From positions 156,992 through 220,991 of the forward strand of contig JAPCWD010000002.1 of assembly GCA_025943965.1 (NCBI GenBank): a stretch of DNA of 64,000 nt. The letters are read 5' to 3'. The position numbers and the translations under genes are program-made. Below are positions 51,721 through 63,888 of this stretch, in pieces. Source of the stretch: Synergistaceae bacterium DZ-S4 (GTDB lineage Bacteria > Synergistota > Synergistia > Synergistales > Synergistaceae). The notes under the pieces are model-generated. The model saw nothing but the letters and a program-made list of their open reading frames with translations. It was not told the DNA's origin and did not search any database. Position 1 is the first letter of the stretch, and every line of letters starts with the position of its first letter.

Positions 51721-54700
51721 ATGCAGGTTAAGACACCATCAGGCAAGGCTTTTGAGCAGCGCAGGGTTTTTGGAAAAGAAAAAAATCTTATCGCTCTACC
51801 GGATCTTGTTGAGGTCCAGCGCAATTCATATCAGTGGTTCTTTCAGGCTGATACTGATCCCGACGCCAGATCCTCTCAGGGTCTCCAGGAACTTTTCGAT
51901 GAAGTTTTCCCCATCGAAAGCTACGACGGTTCATTCGCACTTGAGTTCGTAAGATACTATGTCGATCCTGTAGTCATGAGTCTGGATGAGGCGCGCAGCA
52001 GGGACCTTACATGGTCGAGACCTCTGCGTGCGACGATTCGGCTGGCTAACAGAAAGACGCGCGAGATCAAGGAAGAGGAGATCTATCTTGGCGATTTCCC
52101 GGCGATGACAGAGAGAGGAACATTCATAATCAACGGCACAGAGCGTGTCGTCGTTAATCAGCTTGCGAGATCTGCAGGCGTCTATCTCAGCGCTGAACTT
52201 GGCATCCCCGGCCAGGAATCGTTTATGGCCAAACTGATACCGGACCGCGGGGCATGGATCGAATTTGACCTGGCCCCCGGCGAAGTCCTGTCAGTCAAGA
52301 TAGACAACAGGAAGAAGATCCCCGTGACCATGATGCTGAGAGCTTTCGGCATCCAGAGCACGGAAGAACTTCTTTCCCTCTTCGGAGCGAAAGAAGTGGA
52401 AAGAGATCTTGTCGAGGACGAAGTCAGGGGCATGCTTCTGGCAGAAGCCATCATTTCAGGCGAAGGAGAAGGATCTGTCGCCATCCAAAAAAACAAAAGG
52501 CTCACGAAAGAGGACCTAGAGGCCCTCTGGGAAAGCGGCAGGACCAAGATCTGGGTCTGGGACGTAGATCCCGCCATATCCGCGACCATCGAAAGAGACA
52601 ACACGAGCACGCCCGATGCGGCGATACTTGAGCTTTTCCGTAAGCTGAGGCCCAACGAACCGGCCCGAATGGAAAATGCCAGGGAATATATCAACAGCAT
52701 CTTCTTCGATCCCCGAAGATACAACCTCGGAAGGGTCGGAAGGTATAAGATAAACAGAAGGCTGAGTCTCGATATCCCAAGCACGGAACGCCTTCTTACA
52801 GTTGAGGATATCGTAGCGATAATTAAGAGCCTTATAAGGCTCCGCGACGGAAACGAACACATGGACGACATCGACCACCTCGGCAACAGGAGGGTCCGCG
52901 CAGTTGGTGAACTTCTTCAGAACCAGGTCCGTATCGGCCTTTTGAGGATGGAAAGGATCGCAAGGGAGCGTATGACCACGACTCCCGATCTTGCCACAGC
53001 AATGGCCAAGGACCTTATCAACGTTCGCCCGATCTCGGCTGCGTTAAGGGAATTCTTTGGTTCAGGACAGCTGTCGCAGTTCATGGACCAGACAAACCCG
53101 CTTGCCGAGCTTACACACAGACGCCGCCTTTCGGCACTCGGTCCCGGAGGACTTAGCAGGGAACGTGCCGGATTCGAAGCCCGTGACGTCCACCATACCC
53201 ACTACGGAAGGGTCTGTCCGATAGAGACGCCTGAAGGCCCCAACATAGGCCTGGTCACCTCGCTTGCGACCTTTGCAAGGATAAACGAGTACGGCTTCCT
53301 TGTATGTCCCAGGAGGAAGGTGGTAGACGGATACCTGACCGACGAAATAGTATACCTGTCTGCGGACGACGAAGACGAATACTATGTCGGACGCGCAGAC
53401 ACCCCTATATCCGATGAGGGGCAGATCCTCCCCACGGACGGCGGTACCGGCATATATGTCAGGCATCATGACAACACGATAGAGATACAGCCTGAGCAGC
53501 TGGAGTATATGGACATTTCCCCTAAGCAGATAGTTTCCATATCGACTGCCCTCATCCCATTCCTTGAACACGATGACGCGAACAGGGCACTCATGGGATC
53601 GAACATGCAGCGGCAGGCTGTTCCCCTTGTCTTCCCCGACTCTCCGATAGTCGGCACCGGCATAGAGCACCGCATAGCCAAGGACTCCGGTTCGTGTGCC
53701 GTATCCAGGAGAGCCGGAACAGTAACATATGTAGATTCTGACAGAATAGAGATCGATACGGAAGACAACGATAAAGATATCTACACAATGCCGAAATTCA
53801 GAAGGTCCAACCAGGGTACCGTGATCCACCAGAGGCCTATTGTCACCCACGGCCAGCAGGTGGAGTCCGGTGAGGTCATCGCCGACGGCCAGGCCTGCGA
53901 CGGCGGAGAACTTGCCCTCGGACGCAATGTGCTTGTCGCATTCGTCTCGTGGGAGGGATACAACTTTGAAGACGCCATACTCCTCAGCCAGAGACTTGTA
54001 AAGGAAGATTTCTACACCTCCATACATATAGAAGAGTATGAGGTCGAATCGCGTGACACAAAACTCGGCCCCGAAGAGATATCGAGGGACATCCCCAACG
54101 TGGGGGAAGACGCTCTGAAGAATCTCGACGAGGACGGAATAGTCAGGATCGGCGCAGAAGTAAAGGCCGGAGACATACTTGTCGGAAAGGTCACCCCGAA
54201 AGGCGAGTCCGACCAGTCGCCGGAAGAAAAGCTCCTCAGGGCGATCTTCGGCGAGAAGGCAAGAGAGGTCCGCGATACCTGTCTGAGAGTCCCGCACGGT
54301 GAAGGCGGAAAGGTCGTCGAGATCAAGAGGCTCTCCAGGGATAAGAACAGCGAGGATATGAGCCCCGGTGTAAACGAGGTCGTAAAGGTATATGTCGCCC
54401 AGTTCCGCAAGATAACCGAGGGCGACAAGATGGCCGGACGCCACGGCAACAAGGGTGTTGTATCAAGGATAATGGCTGAGGAAGATATGCCCTACCTTTC
54501 GGACGGAACGCCAGTCGATGTCGTCCTCAACCCACTGGGAGTCCCGAGCCGAATGAACCTCGGGCAGGTGCTTGAGACCGTAATGGGTTTTGTCGCCATG
54601 CAGAACGGCTGGAAGGTCGTTACGCCGGTCTTCGAATCGGCGACTGCAGAAGACCTTATGCCTTACGTCAAGGAGATCCAGAGCACAAAATATCCCGAGA

Positions 54701-55419
54701 TGAGGGATGACTGCAAGATAACCCTCTATGACGGAAGAACAGGGGAGCCGATGGCGAACAAGGTGGCGGTCGGAGTCATGTACATGCTCAAGCTGATACA
54801 CCTTGTCGACGACAAGATCCACGCCCGCTCGATAGGACCCTACAGCCTGATAACCCAGCAGCCCCTGGGAGGCAAGACCCAGTTCGGAGGCCAGAGGTTC
54901 GGGGAGATGGAAGTCTGGGCCCTTGAAGGCTACGGGGCTGCCCACATGCTGCAGGAGATGCTCACAGTCAAATCGGACGACATCAGGGGAAGGCTCAAGA
55001 CTTACGAACGGATCGTCAAGGGCGAAAACCTCGCCAAACCGGGCGTTCCCGAAAGCTTCCGGGTGCTTATAAAAGAACTTCAGGGCCTTGGGCTGGATGT
55101 AGAGATCAAATACTCAGACGGTTCGTTCGGAGAGCTTGTCCTTTCAGAAGAGGACGAGGACGGCGGCAGGGAAACCAGACGCCATGTTTCGTTCAAGCCT
55201 GATTCAACAGTCGACAGCCTTGAGGAAGATTTCGGCCTGAGCAGACCTTCGAGGTCGATATCTGACAGTGACCTATTCCATGAACATGCGTCGGAATACA
55301 GTTCTATAGAGCTGCACGAAACAGATGAAGAAAAAGAGGCTGAAGTCCTCAGGGATGATGTTGCGGATCTCTTCAATGACGTTGCTCCTAAGAAGGATGA
55401 CCAGGGGGATGATATTTAA
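51721..55419 (+). CDS. rpoB: RNA polymerase beta subunit
   Basis: 1232 aa. Rifampicin-pocket segment [20 protein letters not shown] then [20 protein letters not shown] keeps the residues of drug-sensitive enzymes in cluster I. In cluster II the motif is [10 protein letters not shown], where E. coli has Pro564 after VH. Catalytic-core blocks include [10 protein letters not shown], and a C-terminal tail of about 80 acidic residues ends in DDQGDDI. GGGAGG precedes the ATG. Preceded by tRNA-Leu, not by rplJ/rplL. Stop overlaps rpoC ATG by 1 base. Confidence 0.96.
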   Translation: MQVKTPSGKAFEQRRVFGKEKNLIALPDLVEVQRNSYQWFFQADTDPDARSSQGLQELFDEVFPIESYDGSFALEFVRYYVDPVVMSLDEARSRDLTWSRPLRATIRLANRKTREIKEEEIYLGDFPAMTERGTFIINGTERVVVNQLARSAGVYLSAELGIPGQESFMAKLIPDRGAWIEFDLAPGEVLSVKIDNRKKIPVTMMLRAFGIQSTEELLSLFGAKEVERDLVEDEVRGMLLAEAIISGEGEGSVAIQKNKRLTKEDLEALWESGRTKIWVWDVDPAISATIERDNTSTPDAAILELFRKLRPNEPARMENAREYINSIFFDPRRYNLGRVGRYKINRRLSLDIPSTERLLTVEDIVAIIKSLIRLRDGNEHMDDIDHLGNRRVRAVGELLQNQVRIGLLRMERIARERMTTTPDLATAMAKDLINVRPISAALREFFGSGQLSQFMDQTNPLAELTHRRRLSALGPGGLSRERAGFEARDVHHTHYGRVCPIETPEGPNIGLVTSLATFARINEYGFLVCPRRKVVDGYLTDEIVYLSADDEDEYYVGRADTPISDEGQILPTDGGTGIYVRHHDNTIEIQPEQLEYMDISPKQIVSISTALIPFLEHDDANRALMGSNMQRQAVPLVFPDSPIVGTGIEHRIAKDSGSCAVSRRAGTVTYVDSDRIEIDTEDNDKDIYTMPKFRRSNQGTVIHQRPIVTHGQQVESGEVIADGQACDGGELALGRNVLVAFVSWEGYNFEDAILLSQRLVKEDFYTSIHIEEYEVESRDTKLGPEEISRDIPNVGEDALKNLDEDGIVRIGAEVKAGDILVGKVTPKGESDQSPEEKLLRAIFGEKAREVRDTCLRVPHGEGGKVVEIKRLSRDKNSEDMSPGVNEVVKVYVAQFRKITEGDKMAGRHGNKGVVSRIMAEEDMPYLSDGTPVDVVLNPLGVPSRMNLGQVLETVMGFVAMQNGWKVVTPVFESATAEDLMPYVKEIQSTKYPEMRDDCKITLYDGRTGEPMANKVAVGVMYMLKLIHLVDDKIHARSIGPYSLITQQPLGGKTQFGGQRFGEMEVWALEGYGAAHMLQEMLTVKSDDIRGRLKTYERIVKGENLAKPGVPESFRVLIKELQGLGLDVEIKYSDGSFGELVLSEEDEDGGRETRRHVSFKPDSTVDSLEEDFGLSRPSRSISDSDLFHEHASEYSSIELHETDEEKEAEVLRDDVADLFNDVAPKKDDQGDDI

Positions 55420-58400
55420 TGGCTAACCTAAATCGCGAGATCGCCGGAGTGAGGACTAAACTGTCCTCCCCCGGAAGGATCAGGGAGCTTTCAAGCGGTG
55501 AAGTCAAAAAGCCTGAAACAATAAATTACAGGACGCTCCGTCCGGAAAAAGACGGACTTTTCTGCGAAAGGATATTTGGTCCGACCCGCAGTTATGAGTG
55601 CGCCTGCGGAAAATATAAGAGAAGCGGCCCCAAGTTCAGAGGGGTGGTATGTGACCGCTGCGGAGTGGAGGTCACAGACAACCGCGTACGCAGAGAGAGA
55701 ATGGGTCATATCGAACTTGCCGCGCCGGTCGTCCATATCTGGTATCTCAGAGGCATTCCGAGCAGGCTGAGTCTGCTTCTCGGAGCTTCGACAAAAGAAC
55801 TCGAAAAGGTGGTATATTTTGCCCCCACACGCCGCAGGGAAAAGGTCTATAAAGTTGTCAGCGAGGGGCGCAGGATAGACCTTGCCCGCAGAGGCAAGCT
55901 CATTTCAGCCTCCGAGGAACGCATCCACCGTTTCTATGATCCCAAGTTCAAGGCCGAAGAGGCTTTCAGGATCACAAAAGTCGAAGAGATCAATGTTGAT
56001 GAAGGCGATGTCATTACCGCTGCCCAGGTCAACCGGATCAGGAACGAATACGGCGACGAACTCTTCAAGACAGAGAGCGCGTACCGGATTTTAAGGGAAG
56101 ATCAGGAGCAGGCTTCAAATGCCATAATTCCTGAATCAAAGATAAGGTCAATGAAGGAGGCCGACAGCGGACTTAAGTTTGAAAAGGCCGTCCTTAACAA
56201 CCAGGAAGCCTTCATAGTCACCTCTGTCGTGCATTTGCCATTCGTTAAGAATGACGTGATCTCGGAGAGCGAGTACAGGCTTTACAGCCAGAAGTATCCC
56301 AGGCGCTTCCAGACGGTTGAAGAGACAGAGACCCTGGAGGACCCCTGCTACATAGTCATCAACGGAGGGGAGTCTCCCTTTGAAAGGGCAGACATAATCC
56401 TCGAGAGGGAGCAGTCCATCTGCTCGGCTTACGATAAGACCTTCGGGGCGGGGATCGGAGCTGAAGGGGTCTACACGCTTCTGGAGCAGATGGATATCGA
56501 CCTTCTCGTATCCTCGCTCAGGGAAGATATAGCAGAGTGCTCGGGACAGAAAAAGCGTAAACTGGTCAAGAGGCTCCAGGTCGCGGAGGATTTCAGGAAG
56601 AGCGACAGCAAACCGGAGTGGATGGTGCTCTCCGTACTCCCTGTCATCCCGCCCGACCTGAGGCCGATGGTCCAGCTGGACGGGGGCCGTTTTGCGACCT
56701 CAGACCTCAATGACCTCTACCGCAGGGTCATAAACAGAAACAACCGCCTTCGCAAGCTTCAGGAGCTGAAAGCCCCTGAGATCATAGTGCGCAACGAGAA
56801 GAGGATGCTCCAGGAATCGGTGGATGCTCTGATAGACAACGGCCGCAGGGGCAAGGCAGTGCTTGGGGCAGGCAACAGGCCCCTCAAGAGCCTTACAGAC
56901 CTGCTCAGGGGCAAAAAAGGACGTTTCCGTCAGAATCTGCTTGGAAAACGAGTTGACTATTCGGGACGCTCCGTCATCGTTATCGGACCCAGCCTGAAGA
57001 TCTACCAGTGCGGTCTGCCGAAGCAGATGGCGCTTGAGCTCTTCAAGCCGTTTGTCATGCACAAGCTGGTCGAAAGCGGCCTTACCCCCAACGTCAAGAG
57101 CGCAAGAAGATTTATCGAAAGAGGCAGGGACGAAGTCTGGGCCATACTTGAGGGCATAATCAAGGATCATCCCGTAATGCTCAACAGGGCGCCTACGCTT
57201 CACCGCCTTGGGATACAGGCTTTTGAACCCGTACTTATCGAAGGAAAGGCAATAAGGCTCCATCCTCTGGTCTGTACCGCATTCAACGCAGACTTTGACG
57301 GAGACCAGATGGCCGTCCACGTTCCGCTTTCACTGGAGGCTCAGACAGAGGCCAGGGTGCTTATGCTTTCCTCGAATAACCTTCTCTCCCCGGCGAGCGG
57401 CAAGCCTGTCGTAATACCGACACAGGACATCATCCTCGGCGTATTCTTCCTTACCAGCCTGAGAGACGGAATGAAGGGAGAAGGCCTGTACTTCTCGGGC
57501 GTTGAAGATGTAATGTCGGCCCTTGACCACTCTATCATCCACGTCAACTCAAAGATCAGGATCAAGGCCGATCCTTCGTGGAAATGCGAAACGGCTGGCG
57601 GGAAGTGGATAGAGACATCACCGGGGCGCGTGCTCTTTAATTCGGCACTCCATCCCGGCCTGAGATATATCAACAAGACCATAAACAAAAAGGAGATGGG
57701 CTCCCTTCTTGACGCTGCATACGACAAGGTCGGGCAGACCGCGATGGTCGAGATGCTCGATGAGATCAAGACGCTCGGCTACCACTGGTCAACACACAGC
57801 GGGATAAGCCTCGGTGTCGGCGACGTCGTCGTGCCTGCCGAAAAGAAGGAGATACTGGATGTGACTCTTGAACAGGAAGAGGATCTCACTTCACAGTATG
57901 AAATGGGTATCCTCACCGAAGACGAGTACATGAGGCAGAAGGACATCCTCTGGTCTGACGCTGGAAGGCTCATCGCCGACAAAATCATGGACAGCATGAA
58001 CGAGACCAACCCACTGAGGATAATGGTGGATTCCGGAGCCCGCGGATCGCGCGGACAGGTCGCCCAGATGGCGGGAATACGCGGACTTATGGCAGACCCG
58101 TCCGGACGCATCATCCGCTATCCTATAGTTGCAAACTTCAAAGAGGGGCTCAATACTCTTGAATACTTTATCTCGACCCACGGAGCAAGAAAGGGGCTTG
58201 CCGACACAGCCCTCCGTACGGCTAAGTCGGGCTATCTGACCCGGCGCCTGGTCGATGTAGCCCAGGACCTCATAATAATGGATGAGGACTGCGGGACCGA
58301 TCAGGGCATAGAAATACGCCCGCTACTGCAGCAGGACGGAAAGGCCACGATCTCGATGTCCGAGCGCCTCGCGGGAAGGACAAGCCTCAGGGATGTGACC

Positions 58401-60428
58401 GATCCCAAGAGCGGAGAACTTCTCCTAGTCAGGGATGAGGAGATATCTGCTGTGAAGGCCGAATACATCGAATCAAAGGGGATCAGTTCCGTCTGGGTCC
58501 GCAGCCCGCTCACATGCGGCCTCAGGCACGGAATTTGCCGCGCCTGTTACGGAAGGGATCTTGCGACCAGAAAGAGGGTCGCCATCGGTGAATCTGTCGG
58601 GGTCGTAGCAGCCCAGTCCATAGGAGAACCCGGAACGCAGCTCACGATGAGAACATTCCACACGGGAGGCGTACGCCAGTTCACCGGAGAAGACATCACC
58701 CAGGGTCTTCCCAGGATCGAGCAGCTCTTCGAAGTCCGCAGGCCCAAAAAGGTCGCTATCCTTGCTGAAGTCGGCGGCACTCTCCTTGAGATTAGGGAGA
58801 TGGACGGCAAGAAAAAGCTCATCATCGGCGTGATAAAGGAAGACGGCACTGAAGAGAGGATATCCTACAACATCCCCGCCTCTCAGAACCTGCTCTCCGG
58901 CGTCGAAGAAGGCTGCACGATAACAAAAGGGATGGTCCTCACAGAGGGCTACATAGATCCTCAGCAGCTTCTGGAAGTCGAGGGTCTTGAGGCAGTCCAG
59001 CACTATCTTCTGGACGGCATCCAGGAGGTTTACCGTTCGCAGGGCGTCTCGATTAACGACAAGCATATAGAGACGATACTTCGCAAGGTCGCTCCGATCA
59101 ACCGTGTACGGGTGATAGAAGAGGGGGACAGCTCCTTCGTTTCCGGCGAACTTGTCTGGAAGGGAGATCTCGAAGTAAGTGTCGGGCAGATCTCGGAACA
59201 GAATCAGGCCTCGCTGGACGAGTCATACAATTTCCTCAGAGACTGCAGGATAATCGACGCACCCGGAGATGTTCTCAGAAAAGACGGCGAGGCTCAGGAG
59301 TATATCACAAAAGCTGCGCTTGGAGAAATGCTTAGGCCAGGAGGAGCGTCAGGAGAGCTGACCGTCCAGGACAGGGAGGGCGAGCTCCGAGTTGTACTCG
59401 GAGACGCAAGCTTCAGGAGGACGATGGAAGGTCTTGAGCTGATCAAGGACTTCAGGCCGGATGAGAACGGCGAGGTCCTTATCAAAGCCGGGACAAGGCT
59501 CTCTTCCGCGGATCTTGTCAGGATCGCATCGCTTCCGCCGCAGCCCATGCTTGTAAGGGATACCAATGTACTTGATGAGAGCGAAGATGCAGCGTGGTTT
59601 GCCGCTGATGTTGAAAAGGACGGCAGGGTCGTTATCCCGATGGATGCGATAGTTGACTCGCTCGCGATAAAGACACTGAGTGCCAACAACATAAGCGAGA
59701 TCAAGCTCTGGAAGAACCCTGAGCACATCAATCTCACTGATTCGATGCACCATGTGCTGATAGAGCATTACTTCGGCAAACCGCTTACCCAGGCGATCAA
59801 TTCTGAAGGAGAAGTGATCGAAAACATCACACACGGCATTGACGGCTCAATAGTAAGAGGCATCGTCGAAGGCTCGATATCGGGCATCGAAAGCGAAGGC
59901 AACATAATAACGAGAGAAAAGGTGATCAGGCAGGTTCTCACTGAGAGGGCCCTCGGCAAAGTCCTTCTGGAAACCATCAGGGACAAAAAGGGAAACACGG
60001 TAGCAGAGGCAGGTCAGGAGATAACGAGCAAAGTCCTTGACAGCATAGCGTCCTCTGGCGCCGATGACATAACGGTACGTCCCAAGCAGGCACCCTCGGA
60101 TCACAAACAGCTGATCCAGCGCGTCTCTTTTGTAAGGAGACTGAGGGAGGAACCGCAGTGGAGCCCTGTAGTACATGGAGTTACCAAGGTGGCACTTGCC
60201 ACCGACAGTTTCCTCTCCGCAGCATCGTTCCAGCAGACGGCACAGGTACTTGCAGCTTCCGCAGTGAGAGGCGACGTAGACAACCTTGTCGGTCTTAAGG
60301 AGAACGTAATAATAGGACTGCTTATACCTGCCGGAACAGGGATCGAGAGGTACAGGAAGGTAGTGATCGCTGAGTCCTCCGAATCATCTCTTCCAGGGAT
60401 GGAAGAAGCGATCATTCAGAAGGACTGA
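55419..60428 (+). CDS. rpoC: RNA polymerase beta' subunit, with large C-terminal insertion
   Basis: 1669 aa against about 1400 in E. coli. N-terminal zinc site (CACGKYK...CDRCG), catalytic [14 protein letters not shown], and trigger-loop block [17 protein letters not shown] are intact. Between [10 protein letters not shown] (about 1235) and [13 protein letters not shown] (about 1585) there is an insertion of roughly 310 residues. It contains related segments of the type '[20 protein letters not shown]', '[20 protein letters not shown]' and '[20 protein letters not shown]', typical of repeated sandwich-barrel hybrid modules. Comparable insertions occur in other deep-branching phyla such as Thermotogae. 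Coupled to rpoB (TAATG). Confidence 0.95.
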   Translation: MANLNREIAGVRTKLSSPGRIRELSSGEVKKPETINYRTLRPEKDGLFCERIFGPTRSYECACGKYKRSGPKFRGVVCDRCGVEVTDNRVRRERMGHIELAAPVVHIWYLRGIPSRLSLLLGASTKELEKVVYFAPTRRREKVYKVVSEGRRIDLARRGKLISASEERIHRFYDPKFKAEEAFRITKVEEINVDEGDVITAAQVNRIRNEYGDELFKTESAYRILREDQEQASNAIIPESKIRSMKEADSGLKFEKAVLNNQEAFIVTSVVHLPFVKNDVISESEYRLYSQKYPRRFQTVEETETLEDPCYIVINGGESPFERADIILEREQSICSAYDKTFGAGIGAEGVYTLLEQMDIDLLVSSLREDIAECSGQKKRKLVKRLQVAEDFRKSDSKPEWMVLSVLPVIPPDLRPMVQLDGGRFATSDLNDLYRRVINRNNRLRKLQELKAPEIIVRNEKRMLQESVDALIDNGRRGKAVLGAGNRPLKSLTDLLRGKKGRFRQNLLGKRVDYSGRSVIVIGPSLKIYQCGLPKQMALELFKPFVMHKLVESGLTPNVKSARRFIERGRDEVWAILEGIIKDHPVMLNRAPTLHRLGIQAFEPVLIEGKAIRLHPLVCTAFNADFDGDQMAVHVPLSLEAQTEARVLMLSSNNLLSPASGKPVVIPTQDIILGVFFLTSLRDGMKGEGLYFSGVEDVMSALDHSIIHVNSKIRIKADPSWKCETAGGKWIETSPGRVLFNSALHPGLRYINKTINKKEMGSLLDAAYDKVGQTAMVEMLDEIKTLGYHWSTHSGISLGVGDVVVPAEKKEILDVTLEQEEDLTSQYEMGILTEDEYMRQKDILWSDAGRLIADKIMDSMNETNPLRIMVDSGARGSRGQVAQMAGIRGLMADPSGRIIRYPIVANFKEGLNTLEYFISTHGARKGLADTALRTAKSGYLTRRLVDVAQDLIIMDEDCGTDQGIEIRPLLQQDGKATISMSERLAGRTSLRDVTDPKSGELLLVRDEEISAVKAEYIESKGISSVWVRSPLTCGLRHGICRACYGRDLATRKRVAIGESVGVVAAQSIGEPGTQLTMRTFHTGGVRQFTGEDITQGLPRIEQLFEVRRPKKVAILAEVGGTLLEIREMDGKKKLIIGVIKEDGTEERISYNIPASQNLLSGVEEGCTITKGMVLTEGYIDPQQLLEVEGLEAVQHYLLDGIQEVYRSQGVSINDKHIETILRKVAPINRVRVIEEGDSSFVSGELVWKGDLEVSVGQISEQNQASLDESYNFLRDCRIIDAPGDVLRKDGEAQEYITKAALGEMLRPGGASGELTVQDREGELRVVLGDASFRRTMEGLELIKDFRPDENGEVLIKAGTRLSSADLVRIASLPPQPMLVRDTNVLDESEDAAWFAADVEKDGRVVIPMDAIVDSLAIKTLSANNISEIKLWKNPEHINLTDSMHHVLIEHYFGKPLTQAINSEGEVIENITHGIDGSIVRGIVEGSISGIESEGNIITREKVIRQVLTERALGKVLLETIRDKKGNTVAEAGQEITSKVLDSIASSGADDITVRPKQAPSDHKQLIQRVSFVRRLREEPQWSPVVHGVTKVALATDSFLSAASFQQTAQVLAASAVRGDVDNLVGLKENVIIGLLIPAGTGIERYRKVVIAESSESSLPGMEEAIIQKD

Positions 60429-60484
60429 TCGCAGCGGCCGGGGTAAGTAGTTTTACCTAAAATATTCCAATCAAATAAAATATT

Positions 60485-60527
60485 CAGCGGAAGCCCGGGT
60501 GTTTATTGACACCAGAGGCTTCCGCTG
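60485..60527 (+). terminator. hairpin after rpoC, overlapping a promoter
   Basis: CAGCGGAAGCC (60485-60495) and GGCTTCCGCTG (60517-60527) perfect 11-bp stem, with an inner 5-bp stem GGTGT/ACACC. Only TT follows, so it may be a weak terminator or an mRNA 3' end stabiliser for rpoC. Confidence 0.55.
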
Positions 60528-60534
60528 TTAATAT
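60506..60534 (+). promoter_or_regulatory. promoter of the L7Ae-rpsL-rpsG-fusA-tuf operon, within a hairpin
   Basis: TTGACA (60506-60511), exactly 17 bp, TAATAT (60529-60534). The -35 lies in the apical loop and inner stem of the hairpin at 60485-60527; the right arm fills the spacer. Start would be near 60541, 27 nt before the GTG. Confidence 0.66.
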
Positions 60535-60567
60535 ACTCTGGTGCGCCTTTGCACAGGAGGTGTCCGT

Positions 60568-60816
60568 GTGCCTTTAAACGAACTCGCTTCATCCGGAAGG
60601 ATAGCAGGAATAAACTCGGTCCTGAGGAAGCTCAAGGCGAATGAAGCAGTTAAGGTTTTTCTTTCAAAAGAAGCGGATGTGCGGCTGTTGTCAGAGATAC
60701 TTGAAGAGGCAGAGAAGCGCGCAGTGCCCGTTGAGTGGGCAGAGACATCGCTGCAGTTGGGAAGGGCCTGTGCCGTGACAAGAAAGACTGCTGCGGCGGC
60801 GCTTCTTAAAAAGTAG
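60568..60816 (+). CDS. L7Ae-like ribosome-associated protein (YbxF type)
   Basis: 82 aa. L7Ae/L30e-type fold: [40 protein letters not shown] then a short helix [13 protein letters not shown]. YbxF-like proteins bind kink-turn RNA and the ribosome. In Firmicutes and related phyla the gene sits exactly here, between rpoC and rpsL. Start GTG at 60568 is 7 bases after AGGAGG; an upstream GTG at 60541 would coincide with the transcript start. Confidence 0.82.
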   Translation: MPLNELASSGRIAGINSVLRKLKANEAVKVFLSKEADVRLLSEILEEAEKRAVPVEWAETSLQLGRACAVTRKTAAAALLKK

Positions 60817-60848
60817 AAAGAAATATTAACAGGGAAGGAGGGAGCTAT

Positions 60849-61220
60849 TTGCCAACAATAAGCCAGCTTATTCGCACCGGCAGAGAGGACAAGAGGCGTC
60901 GTATGAGCGCCCCTGCTCTTCAGGAGAACCCGCAGCGCCGCGGAGTATGTACCCGCGTCTATACTGTTACTCCTAAGAAGCCTAACTCTGCTCTCCGTAA
61001 AGTCGCACGTGTGCGTCTTACCAACGGAATAGAAGTCACTGCTTATATACCGGGTGTAGGACATAATCTTCAGGAACACTCCGTAGTCCTCGTCCGCGGC
61101 GGACGTGTAAAGGACTTGCCTGGTGTCCGTTATCACATAATCAGGGGAACACTTGACTGCGGCGGCGTTGAAAACCGTCGTCAGAGCCGTTCGCTCTACG
61201 GCGCTCGCAGACCGAAGTAA
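60849..61220 (+). CDS. rpsL: 30S ribosomal protein S12
   Basis: 123 aa. Starts TTG at 60849 ([13 protein letters not shown]), with GGAGGGAG upstream. Decoding-site motifs [15 protein letters not shown] and the region with the usual streptomycin-site Lys residues are wild type. Part of rpsL-rpsG-fusA-tuf. Confidence 0.96.
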   Translation: MPTISQLIRTGREDKRRRMSAPALQENPQRRGVCTRVYTVTPKKPNSALRKVARVRLTNGIEVTAYIPGVGHNLQEHSVVLVRGGRVKDLPGVRYHIIRGTLDCGGVENRRQSRSLYGARRPK

Positions 61221-61250
61221 TTTGTATTATCAAAGGGAGGTTGGTCCTAT

Positions 61251-61721
61251 ATGCCACGCAAGGGACATGTAAAAAAACGTATAACGCCGCCCGATTCAGT
61301 TTATGCGAACCCGGCAATTACAAAATTCATCAACTGCCTTATGCTCGGCGGCAAAAAGAGCACGGCTGAGAGAATTTTTTATGGAGCACTGGATCTGGCT
61401 GGAAACAGGCTGAGTATTGAGCCTGGAGAAGTATTCGAAAAGGCGATGACTAACGTTCGTCCGCTGGTCGAAGTCCGTCCGAGGAGAGTCGGCGGAGCGA
61501 CATATCAGGTTCCCGTTGAGGTCAAACCTGAGAGGGCGCAGGCTCTCGCGATCCGTTGGATCATTAATTTCTCCCGTTCGCGCAAAGGCATTCCGATGGT
61601 GGAACGCCTTGCCCGTGAACTTACCGACGCCTGCAAGGGCGAGGGCGGTTCCGTAAAGAAGAGGGAAGATACCCACCGCATGGCCGAAGCTAACCGTGCG
61701 TTTGCACACTACCGCTGGTAG
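61251..61721 (+). CDS. rpsG: 30S ribosomal protein S7
   Basis: 156 aa. MPRKGHVKKRITPPDSVYAN start, then NCLMLGGKKSTAERIFYGAL, VRPRRVGGATYQVPVEV and KREDTHRMAEANRAFAHYRW. Nucleates assembly of the 30S head. GGGAGG before the ATG. Confidence 0.96.
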   Translation: MPRKGHVKKRITPPDSVYANPAITKFINCLMLGGKKSTAERIFYGALDLAGNRLSIEPGEVFEKAMTNVRPLVEVRPRRVGGATYQVPVEVKPERAQALAIRWIINFSRSRKGIPMVERLARELTDACKGEGGSVKKREDTHRMAEANRAFAHYRW

Positions 61722-61766
61722 TGTGAAGAACATTAATTTTAAAGTTTTAGTTTGGTGGTGTTGACG

Positions 61767-63833
61767 ATGCAGGGCATCGACTTGAGTAAGGTGCGCAATA
61801 TAGGAATAGCTGCGCATATAGATGCAGGTAAGACTACAACGACAGAGCGCATCCTGTTCTATACAGGCCGTAAGCACAAGCTGGGTGAAACTCACGAAGG
61901 CGCTGCTACGATGGACTGGATGGAGCAGGAACGTGAGCGTGGTATCACGATCACATCTGCCGCGACTACCTGTTTCTGGGGCGATTGCCTGATCAATATT
62001 ATTGATACACCCGGGCACGTGGACTTTACTGTTGAGGTCGAGCGCTCTATGAGAGTGCTTGACGGGGCAGTATCCGTTTTTTGTGCAGTTGGCGGAGTCG
62101 AGCCTCAGTCAGAGACAGTTTGGCGTCAGGCAGACAAGTATCGCGTACCGAGGATCGCTTTCGTCAACAAAATGGACCGGGTCGGAGCTGACTTTTTCTC
62201 GGTAGTCGACCAGATGCGCAGGCGTCTCGGCGCCAGGGCTGTTCCGATACAGATACCTATCGGTGTGGAAGACGGATTTACGGGAATGGTGGATCTTGTC
62301 GCGAGAAAGGCGATAATCTATGATGATACGCTCGGAACAGAATTCCATATCGCGGATGTCCCGCCTCAGCTCGAAGAAGAGGTAGAGATCGCAAGGTCGG
62401 AAATGGTCGAGAATCTCTCCGACTACGATGACGAGATGATGAACCTCTTCCTTGAGGGAGAGGAAGTTCCCGAAGATCTGATCAGGAGGACCATCAGGAA
62501 GGCTGTCATAAGCCTGAATATCGTGCCGGTAATGTGCGGTTCGGCATTCAAGAACAAGGGCGTACAGCCGCTTCTTGATGCGGTCGTGGCATATCTTCCG
62601 AGCCCCGTTGACATGCCCCCGCTCAAGGCGCACGATCCTGACAACACGGAAAAAGAGATAGAAATAATCCCCTCTTCTGATCAGCCTTTTTCTGCTCTTG
62701 CGTTCAAGATCATGGTCGACCCGTTTGTCGGCAGGCTTGCTTTCTGCAGGATCTATTCAGGATCTATAGAGAACGGCATGTCGATCTACAACACGAACAC
62801 AAGGCGCCGTGAAAGGATAGGAAGGATACTCAGGATGCACGCAAACAAGCGTGAGGAGCTCGAGAGCGCGCAGGCAGGCCTGATCGTAGCTATCCCCGGG
62901 CTCAAACAGGTCCGTACGGGAGATACGCTTTGCGATGAAAAGAAGCCTGTACTGCTGGAAAACCTGATCTTCCCGGAACCCGTTATATCGCTTTCCGTAG
63001 AACCCATGAGCAAGGCTGACCAGATAAAGCTTGCTAAGGGGCTTGACGCCCTTTCGGAAGAGGACCCGACTTTCCACGTTTCAGTCAACGAGGAGACAGG
63101 GCAGACCCTGATAAGCGGAATGGGAGAACTCCACCTTGAGATCATAGTTGACAGGCTCCGCAGGGAGTTCAACGTCGAGGTAAAGGTGGGACGTCCTCAG
63201 GTCGCTTACAGAGAGGCGATAAGGAGACCCGCGAGGGCACAGGGCAAATTTGTCCGTCAGTCCGGAGGCAAGGGACAGTACGGAGACGTTGTCCTTGAGG
63301 TCGAACCGCTTGCCGAAGGCAAGGGATTCGAGTGGGAAGACCGCATCGTTGGCGGAGTTGTTCCGAAGGAATACATCCCTGCCGCCCAGAAGGGTGTCGA
63401 AGAGGCGCTCAACAACGGTATTCTCGGCGGCTACCCTGTAATTGGCATCAAGGTGGCGATCGTCGACGGCAGCTACCATGAAGTCGACAGTTCGGAAATG
63501 GCCTTCAGGATCGCAGGCTCGATGGCGATCAAGGAGGCGATGAAGAAGGCCGATCCCGTCCTTATGGAGCCCGTAATGGATGTTGAAGTCGTAGTTCCGG
63601 AAGAGTATATGGGAGATGTAATGGGCAACATTTCCTCAAGAAGAGGAAAAGTCTCTGAAATGGGATCAAGGGCAAATGCAAGGATAGTCAAGGCCTTTGT
63701 GCCCTTGGCAGAAATGTTCGGTTACGCTACGGACCTGAGAAGCAAAACATCAGGAAGGGCTTCGTACACCATGACTTTCCACCATTATGACGAAGTGCCC
63801 AAGAGCGTAGCTGAAGAACTTCTGAAAATATAG
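61767..63833 (+). CDS. fusA: Elongation factor G
   Basis: 688 aa GTPase that drives translocation. G1 [15 protein letters not shown], switch I with [12 protein letters not shown]3 DTPGHVDF, G4 [10 protein letters not shown], and domain IV end block [37 protein letters not shown]. The ATG at 61767 follows GGTGGTG with a 6-base spacer; a TTG at 61752 opens the frame earlier but without a binding site. Confidence 0.96.
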   Translation: MQGIDLSKVRNIGIAAHIDAGKTTTTERILFYTGRKHKLGETHEGAATMDWMEQERERGITITSAATTCFWGDCLINIIDTPGHVDFTVEVERSMRVLDGAVSVFCAVGGVEPQSETVWRQADKYRVPRIAFVNKMDRVGADFFSVVDQMRRRLGARAVPIQIPIGVEDGFTGMVDLVARKAIIYDDTLGTEFHIADVPPQLEEEVEIARSEMVENLSDYDDEMMNLFLEGEEVPEDLIRRTIRKAVISLNIVPVMCGSAFKNKGVQPLLDAVVAYLPSPVDMPPLKAHDPDNTEKEIEIIPSSDQPFSALAFKIMVDPFVGRLAFCRIYSGSIENGMSIYNTNTRRRERIGRILRMHANKREELESAQAGLIVAIPGLKQVRTGDTLCDEKKPVLLENLIFPEPVISLSVEPMSKADQIKLAKGLDALSEEDPTFHVSVNEETGQTLISGMGELHLEIIVDRLRREFNVEVKVGRPQVAYREAIRRPARAQGKFVRQSGGKGQYGDVVLEVEPLAEGKGFEWEDRIVGGVVPKEYIPAAQKGVEEALNNGILGGYPVIGIKVAIVDGSYHEVDSSEMAFRIAGSMAIKEAMKKADPVLMEPVMDVEVVVPEEYMGDVMGNISSRRGKVSEMGSRANARIVKAFVPLAEMFGYATDLRSKTSGRASYTMTFHHYDEVPKSVAEELLKI

Positions 63834-63888
63834 CAAATACAAAAGATCATCAATCGATCAGGAAATATCTAAAGGAGGCAAGACAGAA

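Noticed and set aside
51486..51731. Open frame running through the tRNA-Leu gene
   Set aside because: The region is a tRNA, its terminator and the rpoB promoter; no start signal.
53062..54444. Long minus-strand open frame (460 codons) opposite rpoB
   Set aside because: It is a codon-bias shadow of rpoB: no binding site, no recognisable domain, composition odd.
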